A stretch of 5,374 bases of DNA from an uncultured Eubacteriales bacterium. Its GTDB lineage: Bacteria > Bacillota > Clostridia > Oscillospirales > CAG-272. A program made the position numbers and the translations under genes. Every line of letters starts with the position of its first letter. The stretch's first letter is position 1. The notes under the pieces are model-generated. The model searched no databases and was not told the origin of the DNA. It saw only the letters and a program-made list of their open reading frames with translations. Below, one piece after another: positions 1-5,374 of this stretch. The stretch spans positions 1-5,374 of the forward strand of contig USGH01000187.1 of assembly GCA_900554225.1 (NCBI GenBank). Reading direction: 5' to 3'.

Positions 1-507
1 GTCGAAGAAACGTTTGTCCGGCTTGGCATATCCGATCTCCCCGGAGATGAACAGCTTGCCGAAATACCGAAGGATCGGTGTGGCTGCAAACCGTGCGCGC
101 TGGATCTCGCCGATCCCGTTGGTTATCACATACATATGCGGATACCGCACGGAAAGTGTCCGGCAGACCTCCGCAGCCTCCGGCATGAGATCCGACTGTT
201 TGCCAAGTGCGGCGACATACGCAGCGCGCATCTCTTCCGGCGTGACAATCCTATCGGCTTTCGCCTCCCGCTGCCGGTACCATGCGAGCCATTGGCGGAA
301 ACGCTCCACCTTCAGGCTCTCCGCCGTGATTTCGCCGCGCTCGAGCTTTTTCCACAGACCGTCGTTGATATGACTGTACTGCCGGTACCCTTCATCGGAA
401 CAGAGGATACCGGCAGTCTGACAGGTCTCATGAAACGCTTTTTTCTCCGCTGCGGAAAAATCAAGCAGCGTATTGTCGGCATCAAACAAGAGACAGGTAT
501 ATTGCAT
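1..507 (-). CDS. YjjG/YfnB-type HAD hydrolase (nucleotidase-like phosphatase), 3' end cut off
   Basis: I read this frame by reverse translation; 169 codons are in the window and the gene runs off the left edge in frame. It begins MQYTCLLFDADNTLLDF, the HAD motif I (DxDxT; nucleophile Asp9, acid/base Asp11). A helical cap region follows, with HINDGLWKKLERGEIT near residues 46-61, typical of the YjjG/YfnB branch. Motif II is VITNG (Thr129) and motif III is AKPDKRFF (Lys162). Motif IV (GD...D) should lie just past the window; the family is usually about 225-235 residues, so roughly 60 are missing. Known members are cytosolic Mg-dependent phosphatases; E. coli YjjG dephosphorylates pyrimidine 5'-nucleotides, including non-canonical ones. 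The exact substrate here is inferred only. The ATG lies one base beyond the tyrS stop (TAA-G-ATG) with no good Shine-Dalgarno, so translation probably depends on ribosomes finishing tyrS. The family call is firm, the substrate is not. Confidence 0.9.
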   Translation of the reverse strand, partial: MQYTCLLFDADNTLLDFSAAEKKAFHETCQTAGILCSDEGYRQYSHINDGLWKKLERGEITAESLKVERFRQWLAWYRQREAKADRIVTPEEMRAAYVAALGKQSDLMPEAAEVCRTLSVRYPHMYVITNGIGEIQRARFAATPILRYFGKLFISGEIGYAKPDKRFFD

Positions 508-508
508 C

Positions 509-1735
509 TTACGCTTTCAGGAATTTGTGGTAGGTCTTTTTGCCCTTCTTGACGATCAGACCGTCTGCGCCAAACACACTTTCGTCCACCGTCGCGTCTA
601 CGGAGGCTACCTTATCGTCCCCACAGAATACGCCGCCCTGCTGGATCAGCCGTCTTGCTTCACTGCGGGTCGCACAGAGCTTTGCCGCCATAAGCATATC
701 GATCACGCCGATCTTGCCGTCGGTGAAGCTTTCCGCAGTGAGGGTCGTCGTCGGCATATCTGCGGTATTGGCACCGCCCGCGAAGAGAGCCTTTGCTGCA
801 TCCTGTGCCTTTTTCGCTTCTTCCTCACCGTGAACCATCTGCGTCAGCTCATAAGCAAGGATTTCCTTGGCGGTGTTGAGCTGGCTGCCCTCCCAATGGC
901 TCATTTCGTCGATTTTGTCAAGTGGCAGGAACGTGAGCATCCGGATGCACTTCATCACGTCCGCGTCGTCTACGTTGCGCCAGTACTGATAGAAATCGAA
1001 GGGAGAGGTCTTGTTCGGATCGAGCCACACAGCGTTTCCGGCGGTCTTGCCCATCTTTTTGCCCTGAGAGTCGGTCAGAAGCGTGATGGTCATGGCGTGT
1101 GCGTCCTTACCGAGCTTCTTGCGGATCAGCTCCGTGCCGCCGAGCATATTCGACCATTGATCGTCGCCGCCGAACTGCATATTGCAGTTATAGTGCTGGA
1201 AGAGGTAGTAGAAGTCGTAGGACTGCATGATCATATAGTTGAATTCAAAGAAGCTCAGTCCCTTTTCCATACGCTGCTTATAGCATTCCGCGCGCAGCAT
1301 ATTGTTGACGGAGAAGCACGCGCCTACCTCACGGAGTAGCTCTACATAATTGAGATCAAGGAGCCAGTCTGCGTTGTTTACCATCAGTGCCTTCCCCTCG
1401 GAGAAGTCGATGAACCGCTCCATCTGGCGGCGGAAGCATTCCGCATTGTGGTCGATGTCCTCACGGGTGAGCATTTTGCGCATATCGGTTCTGCCGGACG
1501 GGTCGCCGATCATGGTGGTGCCGCCTCCGATCAGTGCGATCGGTTTGTTGCCTGCCATCTGGAGCCGCTTCATGAGTGTGAGCGCCATGAAATGACCGGC
1601 GGTCAGGCTGTCGGCGGTACAGTCAAAGCCAATATAGAAGGTCGCCTTGCCGTTGTTGATCATTTCCCGGATCTCTTCTTCATTCGTGACCTGCGCAATC
1701 AGCCCGCGCGCGACCAGCTCTTCGTAAATCTGCAT
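509..1735 (-). CDS. tyrS: Tyrosine--tRNA ligase (TyrRS, class I)
   Basis: It attaches tyrosine to tRNA-Tyr in the cytosol via tyrosyl-adenylate. The protein has 408 residues, within the usual 400-425 range. The Rossmann catalytic domain carries YIGFDCTADSLTAGH (Tyr34, Asp38, Thr40, His48). The HIGH signature reads TAGH at 45-48, so its first His is Thr. The tyrosine-pocket triad Tyr167/Gln171/Asp174 lies in NYMIMQSYD, followed by GGDDQW (Gln193). The KMSKS loop is KMGKT at 227-231. After an alpha-helical anticodon region (about 245-335), an S4 RNA-binding domain covers about 341-408, ending VKKGKKTYHKFLKA. The start ATG has the strongest Shine-Dalgarno of the window, AAGGAGGAG with a 7-base gap. 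It lies 44 bases after recN, with no separate terminator or long leader, so it is probably read from the recN transcript. Firmicutes tyrS genes often have a T-box leader, but none fits here. Identity is very secure. Confidence 0.98.
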   Translation of the reverse strand: MQIYEELVARGLIAQVTNEEEIREMINNGKATFYIGFDCTADSLTAGHFMALTLMKRLQMAGNKPIALIGGGTTMIGDPSGRTDMRKMLTREDIDHNAECFRRQMERFIDFSEGKALMVNNADWLLDLNYVELLREVGACFSVNNMLRAECYKQRMEKGLSFFEFNYMIMQSYDFYYLFQHYNCNMQFGGDDQWSNMLGGTELIRKKLGKDAHAMTITLLTDSQGKKMGKTAGNAVWLDPNKTSPFDFYQYWRNVDDADVMKCIRMLTFLPLDKIDEMSHWEGSQLNTAKEILAYELTQMVHGEEEAKKAQDAAKALFAGGANTADMPTTTLTAESFTDGKIGVIDMLMAAKLCATRSEARRLIQQGGVFCGDDKVASVDATVDESVFGADGLIVKKGKKTYHKFLKA

Positions 1736-1742
1736 GTTTTAT

Positions 1743-1751
1743 CTCCTCCTT
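1743..1751 (-). promoter_or_regulatory. Shine-Dalgarno of tyrS
   Basis: On the minus strand the sequence reads AAGGAGGAG, a near-perfect anti-16S match, seven bases before the tyrS ATG at 1735. It fixes that start. The rest of the recN-tyrS gap (1736-1779) shows no hairpin with a T-run and no convincing -35/-10 pair. Confidence 0.9.
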
Positions 1752-1779
1752 GGGATGTCTTATTCCTTATTTTCTTACA

Positions 1780-3456
1780 TTATAATATGCCGCTTTCGTG
1801 GAGCATTTCCCGGGCGGCTGCGATCTGTTTTTCGGTGACGGAGATCCCGCCGATGATCCGGGACAGCTCCGATACACGTTCTTCCGGGGTCAGTACAGCG
1901 ATGGTGCTTTCCGCTCTGCCGTCCGCGATCGTTTTCCGGATGCAGAAATGCGCCTTGGCACGTGCCGCGACCTGCGGAGAATGGGTGACGGCGATGACCT
2001 GTGTCCCGTGGGAAAGCTTGTCGAGCATGATCCCGATTCGCTCTGCGGTACTGCCGGATACGCCTGTGTCGATTTCATCGAATACGAGCGTTCCCGCCGC
2101 AGTTTTATCGGAAACGGACGACTTGAGCGCAAGCATGACTCTCGACAGCTCTCCGCCGGACGCTACATGGGCAAGGGACTGCATGGCTTCACCCGGATTG
2201 ACGGAGAGCAGAAAATCCACCTCATCGAGTCCGGCTGCATTTAAGCTCGTCTGTTTTTGCACCGTCACGGCGAAACGGACCTTTGGCATTTCCAGAAACA
2301 CAAGGTCTCCGACAATGTGTGTGGTCAGCTCTTCCGCCGCCGCTTTTCGCTTTTCGTGGAGGGTTTCGGCAATTGCGGCTGCTTTTTCCGCCAGAATGTC
2401 CCGCTGGTTTTCCAGTTCCCGCAGTCTTGCGTCGCCGGATTCCATATCGTCGAGTTTTTTTGCCGCTTCCGCACGAAATGCTTTGATCTCGCCGATGGTC
2501 GCACCGTACTTTTTTTTCAGCCGGTCGATGGCGTACAGGCGGGATTCGATGGTGGTCAGCTGCTTTTCCGGATTCTCGATCTCGCCGTCCTCCAGATGTG
2601 CCTGCACCCGTTCCGCAATGTCGATGATCTCGTAGCGGTAGTTTTCGAGCTGTGCCGCCATAGCCGGAGCATCCTCCAGTACATCGGACAGCATCTCCAG
2701 AGCATTGGAGGCCTTTTCCAGCTGTTCGGCCGCCGCATTTCCCTTATCGTTCTGCCAGAGCACACGACCGACCAGTGCGGCATATTTTTCGATCCGTTCT
2801 GCGTTTTTGCACTTCACGCGCAGTTTCAGCAGCTTATCTTCCTCATCCTCCGCCGACAGCTTGACCGCGTCGATCTCTTTGAGCTGATATTTCAGGATGT
2901 CCGAGAGCATATTCCGCTCCCGCATGGCTTCCTTGAGTGCGTCGATCTCGCCTTTTTTTGCCATCCATGCCGCATACGCCGCAGTATATGCAGCCGTATC
3001 CACCCCGGCGTATTCGTCGAGCATGGCAAGATAGGACGAACGGTCGGCAAGGGCGTGTCGTTCATCCTGGGTTTGGATCTGGATGAGATACGGTCCGATC
3101 TCGCGCAGCGTGGCAAGGGATGCCGGCCGGCGATTGATTCGGACTGTGGATTTGCCGTCGGCGGTCAGGATACGCCGGATCTCCACTTCTCCGTTTTCAT
3201 CGACCTCCACACCGCATTCCTGCAATGCAGGGGCGACCGCGGACAGCTCATCGAACACACCGCACACGCACGCCCGGTTTTCTCCGGTGCGGATCATATC
3301 CCGTCCGGCACGATCACCGGCAAGCAGTCCCATACAGTCGATGAGGATCGATTTGCCGGCACCCGTTTCTCCGGTGATCACGGTATATCCTTTCGGAAAA
3401 TCCACGTCCAGGTGGCGGGTCACGGCAATATTGTCAATGGAAAGGCTTTTTAACAT
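1780..3456 (-). CDS. recN: DNA repair protein RecN (SMC-like ATPase)
   Basis: RecN is a cytosolic SMC-like ATPase recruited to DNA double-strand breaks for homologous recombination repair, acting with RecA. The protein has 558 residues, full length for the family (about 550-570). The N-terminal half-ATPase begins MLKSLSIDNIAV, with Walker A GETGAGKS at 29-36. A long charged helical region at about 155-375 forms the coiled-coil arms. The C-terminal half-ATPase has the ABC signature SGGELSRVMLALKS at 433-446, Walker B TLVFDEIDTGVSG at 456-468 (Asp460, Glu461) and the switch His in AVTHSPQVAA (His492). One oddity: where RecN usually has an HGQH-type motif after the first ATPase segment, this protein reads IQIQTQDERHAL (125-136), keeping only the central Gln130. 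The start is supported by GGAAAGGAGA five bases upstream. recN follows argR after 26 bases, the normal Firmicutes arrangement, so the two are probably co-transcribed. No LexA-type operator is evident in that short gap. Confidence 0.98.
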   Translation of the reverse strand: MLKSLSIDNIAVTRHLDVDFPKGYTVITGETGAGKSILIDCMGLLAGDRAGRDMIRTGENRACVCGVFDELSAVAPALQECGVEVDENGEVEIRRILTADGKSTVRINRRPASLATLREIGPYLIQIQTQDERHALADRSSYLAMLDEYAGVDTAAYTAAYAAWMAKKGEIDALKEAMRERNMLSDILKYQLKEIDAVKLSAEDEEDKLLKLRVKCKNAERIEKYAALVGRVLWQNDKGNAAAEQLEKASNALEMLSDVLEDAPAMAAQLENYRYEIIDIAERVQAHLEDGEIENPEKQLTTIESRLYAIDRLKKKYGATIGEIKAFRAEAAKKLDDMESGDARLRELENQRDILAEKAAAIAETLHEKRKAAAEELTTHIVGDLVFLEMPKVRFAVTVQKQTSLNAAGLDEVDFLLSVNPGEAMQSLAHVASGGELSRVMLALKSSVSDKTAAGTLVFDEIDTGVSGSTAERIGIMLDKLSHGTQVIAVTHSPQVAARAKAHFCIRKTIADGRAESTIAVLTPEERVSELSRIIGGISVTEKQIAAAREMLHESGIL

Positions 3457-3460
3457 ATTC

Positions 3461-3468
3461 TCTCCTTT
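3461..3468 (-). promoter_or_regulatory. Shine-Dalgarno of recN
   Basis: The minus strand reads AAAGGAGA, with a five-base gap to the ATG at 3456. It occupies most of the 26-base argR-recN gap, leaving no room for a terminator or a full promoter there. Confidence 0.85.
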
Positions 3469-3482
3469 CCGCGAAGGATCGT

Positions 3483-3935
3483 TCAGGTATTGATCAGACG
3501 CCGGACGCGCGCGGCAATATCCACAGCGGATTCCGTATCCTTGCAGACGATGATGATGCAGTCGTCCCCCGCCACACAGCCGAGAATGTTCGGTTCATGG
3601 AGCGATTCCAAACCGACCGCCACCGCGTTCGCCATACCCGGGTAGGTTTTGATCACAATATCGTTGTATGCGCTGTCCACGTTTTTGATGGAGCTGGCAA
3701 GAGCGCGGCTGTACACGTGCTGGTTTTCGTTGCCGTTTTCCTTCGGTACGACGTATTTATAGGTACCCATGTCGGACATCTGCTTGAGGAGCTTCAGTTC
3801 CCGTATGTCTCTCGATACCGTCGCCTGTGTCACGTCAAACCCGGCGAGCTTCAGTTTATCGATCAGCTCCTCCTGGGTCTCAATATTGTAGTTCTGGATG
3901 ATCTCCAAAATCTTGTTGTGCCGTTTGACTTTCAT
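3483..3935 (-). CDS. argR: Arginine repressor ArgR (AhrC family)
   Basis: This is the arginine-sensing transcription factor that represses arginine biosynthesis and, in Bacillus, activates catabolism. It works as a hexamer with L-arginine as co-repressor. I chose the start MKVKRHNKILEI, giving 150 residues, the normal family size. The N-terminal winged helix (1 to about 65) contains IETQEELIDKL and the recognition-helix signature ATVSRDIRELKL (Ser41, Arg42). A linker near 65-75 leads to the C-terminal oligomerisation and arginine-binding domain with TYPGMANAVA (97-106) and ILGCVAGDDCIIIV (117-130); the Asp pair 124/125 matches the arginine-contacting GDD. Usual family sequences have Thr where this one has Cys120 and Cys126, a mild variation. 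It sits between nadK and recN as in many Firmicutes, where the adjacency is conserved although arginine control and DNA repair are unrelated. A possible own promoter and partial ARG-box lie upstream. A longer reading from 3971 is unlikely. Confidence 0.97.
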   Translation of the reverse strand: MKVKRHNKILEIIQNYNIETQEELIDKLKLAGFDVTQATVSRDIRELKLLKQMSDMGTYKYVVPKENGNENQHVYSRALASSIKNVDSAYNDIVIKTYPGMANAVAVGLESLHEPNILGCVAGDDCIIIVCKDTESAVDIAARVRRLINT

Positions 3936-3943
3936 GTTTGTTT

Positions 3944-3950
3944 CCTTCCT
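3944..3950 (-). promoter_or_regulatory. Shine-Dalgarno that fixes the argR start
   Basis: The minus strand reads AGGAAGG, eight bases before the ATG at 3935. The in-frame ATG at 3971 has no such site and would put 12 non-family residues before the conserved MKVKRHNKIL, so 3935 is the better start. Confidence 0.85.
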
Positions 3951-3954
3951 AAAT

Positions 3955-3972
3955 AAACGCAAAAAATGCAAA
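3955..3972 (-). promoter_or_regulatory. Possible ArgR operator (partial ARG box) upstream of argR
   Basis: On the minus strand this reads TTTGCATTTTTTGCGTTT. The left half, TTTGCAT followed by T's, fits the half-site pattern of known ARG boxes (TNTGMAT; Bacillus-type TTGMATTTTT), while the right half departs from the palindrome. It starts where the candidate -10 box ends, so bound ArgR would cover the start of transcription. This is a by-eye match in AT-rich DNA, so it is a candidate only. Confidence 0.35.
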
Positions 3973-3977
3973 TTATA
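3972..3977 (-). promoter_or_regulatory. Candidate argR -10 promoter element
   Basis: The minus strand reads TATAAT, a perfect sigma-A -10 hexamer, 36 bases before the argR ATG. A TG lies two bases upstream of it, close to but not exactly an extended -10. No good TTGACA-like -35 is found at 16-18 bases; the position overlaps the nadK stop codon. It stands out in otherwise GC-rich DNA and could give argR-recN-tyrS a second, internal start of transcription. Confidence 0.45.
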
Positions 3978-3997
3978 AACAGAAATGGGGTGTCCTA

Positions 3998-4864
3998 TTA
4001 CAGGTTTGTCGAGAATTTATCGCGTAAAACGCCCAGGAATCCCTCATCCTTCAGGCGTATCAGCTTCACTGTATGCGCAGCTCTGGTCACACGCACCGTA
4101 TCGCCGCGGCAGACGGAGGTTACTTCTCTGCCATCGGTGGAAATGTAGACGGAGGTATCCTTCGGTACAATCCGACACAGCTCTATGTTGGTGTCGCCGC
4201 GTACCAGAATCGGCCGGCTGCCGGGGGTGTGCGGACAGATCGGCGTCAGGCAGATACAGTCGAGGCGCGGCTCCAGAATCGGTCCTCCGGCGGAAAGAGA
4301 ATATGCCGTCGAGCCGGTGGGTGTTGCGATCACGATACCGTCTGCCCGGAAGGTCTGCATATCGATACCGTCCAAACGCACCGCAAAGGTCAGCAGCTGT
4401 GCGACAGGTCCGTTCGACAGCACCATATCGTTGAGAGCGTACATCCGAACCCGCAGAGTGCCGTCCGCGCGCAGTACCTCCACCGAAAGCATCATTCGCT
4501 CCTCCATGGTGTAATTGCCGTTTGCCAGCCCGTCCAACAGGTCGATCTCGCCGATTTCCAGTTCCGCGAGATAGCCGACGTGTCCAAAATTGATCCCAAG
4601 CAGCGGAATATCATATCCGAGCAGCCGATGCGCCGCATGGATCATGGAGCCATCGCCGCCCAACACACAGGCAAGCGCGCATTCGCCCAGTCGCTCCTCC
4701 GGCAGAACCGGCAATGTCACACCGGCAAAATCCGCGCTTTCCGCCACGGTGTACAATACAAAGCCGTAGGTCAGAAAGCTGTCACAGATACGGCGGTACT
4801 GGGCAGTGGTGATGTGCTTTGTGATGTTCGGCAGCATGAGGATCTTTTTATTTTCCGTTTCCAT
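3998..4864 (-). CDS. nadK: NAD kinase
   Basis: It phosphorylates NAD to NADP in the cytosol, the only route to NADP in most bacteria. From the chosen ATG the protein is METENKKILMLPN..., 288 residues, typical size. The signature GGDGS at 69-73 carries the catalytic Asp71. It is followed by GINFGHVGYLAELE (90-103), the family's GxNxGxxGFL region. ALNDMVLS (143-150) contains the NAD-contacting Asn145-Asp146, and the strongly conserved ADGIVIATPTGSTAYSLSAG lies at 174-193. The C-terminal domain has TPICPH and STDGREV (Asp244). The start is chosen because GGGAGG lies six bases upstream and because family members begin only a few residues before the first beta strand. The alternative ATG at 4945 would add 27 non-family residues and overlap tlyA by about 100 bases. 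The first 17 bases overlap the tlyA end, implying coupled translation. tlyA and nadK are neighbours in many Firmicutes. Confidence 0.97.
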   Translation of the reverse strand: METENKKILMLPNITKHITTAQYRRICDSFLTYGFVLYTVAESADFAGVTLPVLPEERLGECALACVLGGDGSMIHAAHRLLGYDIPLLGINFGHVGYLAELEIGEIDLLDGLANGNYTMEERMMLSVEVLRADGTLRVRMYALNDMVLSNGPVAQLLTFAVRLDGIDMQTFRADGIVIATPTGSTAYSLSAGGPILEPRLDCICLTPICPHTPGSRPILVRGDTNIELCRIVPKDTSVYISTDGREVTSVCRGDTVRVTRAAHTVKLIRLKDEGFLGVLRDKFSTNL

Positions 4865-5374
4865 ATGCCGCCTCCCGTAGTTTTTCCCGTGCCAGCAGTG
4901 CTGCATTGCTGTATCCGCACACGGCACCGAGCAGAAATTCCACATTGCCGTCGCCGCCTGTGATGGGGGATGTCGCGACGTACAGCGGTGTCATATGATT
5001 CTCCCGCATACAGTCGTACACCCGGGTCAGCGCGGCAAGCCGGTATTTTTTATCGCGGACAATACCGTTTTTGTGCAGTGCCTCCCGTCCGCATTCAAAC
5101 TGCGGCTTCACAAGTCCGATGTACAGTCCGCCCGCACGCACAACCTGCGGCACCTGCGGCAGAATGAGCGTCTGTGAAATAAAGGACACATCCGACACCG
5201 CCATATCGCAGGGGGAGCCGAAATCCGCAGGCTGCATATACCGCGCGTTCCGGTTTTCGAGATCGGTGACACGGGCATCCGCACGGAGCGATGGAGCAAG
5301 CTGTCCGGTTCCGCTGTCCAGTGCGTACACATGCGCCGCGCCATGCCGCAGGAGACAATCCGTAAATCCGCCCG
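4848..5374 (-). CDS. tlyA: TlyA/YqxC-family rRNA 2'-O-methyltransferase, 5' end cut off
   Basis: The visible part starts in mid-gene with GGFTDCLLRHGAAHVYALDS at the right edge and runs 174 residues to TAA. It is the SAM-dependent methyltransferase domain of the TlyA family. GGFTD is the end of SAM motif I, and AVSDVSFIS carries the catalytic Asp (61 in the visible part). LVKPQFECGRE carries the catalytic Lys (89), and SPITGGDGNVEFL carries the Glu (145), so three members of the K-D-K-E tetrad of RrmJ-like enzymes are present. Full-length members are about 270 residues, so roughly 95 N-terminal residues, with the S4 RNA-binding domain and first Lys, lie beyond the window. Characterised TlyA methylates cytidine ribose in 16S and/or 23S rRNA (C1409, C1920) and affects capreomycin sensitivity; Firmicutes homologues next to nadK are less studied. 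In-frame GTG at 5330 is internal valine, not a start. Confidence 0.95.
   Translation of the reverse strand, partial: GGFTDCLLRHGAAHVYALDSGTGQLAPSLRADARVTDLENRNARYMQPADFGSPCDMAVSDVSFISQTLILPQVPQVVRAGGLYIGLVKPQFECGREALHKNGIVRDKKYRLAALTRVYDCMRENHMTPLYVATSPITGGDGNVEFLLGAVCGYSNAALLAREKLREAAYGNGK
4871..4876 (-). promoter_or_regulatory. Shine-Dalgarno that fixes the nadK start, inside tlyA
   Basis: The minus strand reads GGGAGG six bases before the ATG at 4864. It lies within the last codons of tlyA, so nadK initiation takes place on mRNA being cleared by ribosomes ending tlyA. Confidence 0.8.

Noticed and set aside
473..1339. A 288-codon plus-strand frame antisense to tyrS
   Set aside because: It is the mirror of a highly conserved synthetase gene and has no recognisable domain; it is a by-product of few stop codons in GC-rich DNA.
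1448..2635. A 395-codon plus-strand frame spanning the tyrS-recN junction
   Set aside because: It crosses two well-supported minus-strand genes, contains low-complexity Ser/Ala runs and has no family-like motif or ribosome binding site that I can see.
2257..3453. A 398-codon open frame on the plus strand, antisense to recN
   Set aside because: It lies wholly opposite recN, whose ATPase motifs are all intact. The antisense translation shows no recognisable domain and is rich in Cys, His and Phe, as expected for the complement of a GC-biased gene.
3936..3971. Longer argR start at 3971
   Set aside because: The 12 extra residues are not family-like, the AGGAAGG site points to 3935, and the extension would begin at the candidate -10 region.
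3936..3997. Rho-independent terminator after nadK
   Set aside because: The T-run at 3961-3966 is preceded only by a three-base GCA/TGC pairing; there is no GC-rich stem.
4865..4945. Longer nadK start at 4945
   Set aside because: The extra 27 residues are Cys/His-rich translation of tlyA sequence in another frame; GGGAGG and family length support 4864.
5328..5330. GTG at 5328-5330 as the tlyA start
   Set aside because: The same frame continues upstream with GGFTDCLLRHGAAH, the conserved SAM motif of the family, so this codon is an internal valine and the gene is truncated by the window edge.

Overview
The window holds six protein-coding genes, all transcribed from the minus strand, so the transcription order runs from high to low coordinates: tlyA-type rRNA methyltransferase (start beyond the right edge), nadK, argR, recN, tyrS, and a YjjG-type HAD phosphatase (3' end beyond the left edge). 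Coding density is nearly complete: the largest gap is 61 bases, and there are no tRNAs, mobile elements, CRISPR repeats or stretches of 300 bases without a gene.

The order tlyA-nadK-argR-recN is a well-known conserved cluster of Firmicutes (Bacillus and Clostridia), where it often follows xseA/xseB/ispA/dxs. Together with the moderately GC-rich composition (mid-50s percent by eye), strong AGGAGG-type ribosome binding sites and the clostridial look of the tyrosyl-tRNA synthetase and the HAD protein, this suggests a chromosomal segment from a Clostridia member, most likely an Oscillospirales/Ruminococcaceae-type gut bacterium. The class-level inference is firm; the family-level one is a guess from protein flavour.

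Right part (3998-5374): the tlyA C-terminal two thirds and nadK overlap by 17 bases and look translationally coupled. Middle (3483-3997): argR has its own possible promoter, with a TATAAT -10 box and a partial ARG-box-like sequence just downstream, so autoregulation is plausible. argR is followed after 26 bases by recN, the SMC-like double-strand-break repair ATPase. Left part (1-1779): tyrS follows recN after 44 bases with a very strong Shine-Dalgarno and no room for a T-box leader. The HAD phosphatase start codon lies one base past the tyrS stop codon.

The genes do not form one pathway. They are housekeeping functions (ribosome modification, NADP supply, arginine-responsive regulation, DNA repair, tRNA charging, nucleotide clean-up) that are probably co-transcribed. 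I see no novel system. The points worth a second look are sequence-level: a TAGH replacement of the HIGH motif in TyrS, a diverged HGQH region in RecN, the possible ArgR operator, A-tracts in recN that match slippery heptamers in phase, and tight translational coupling.
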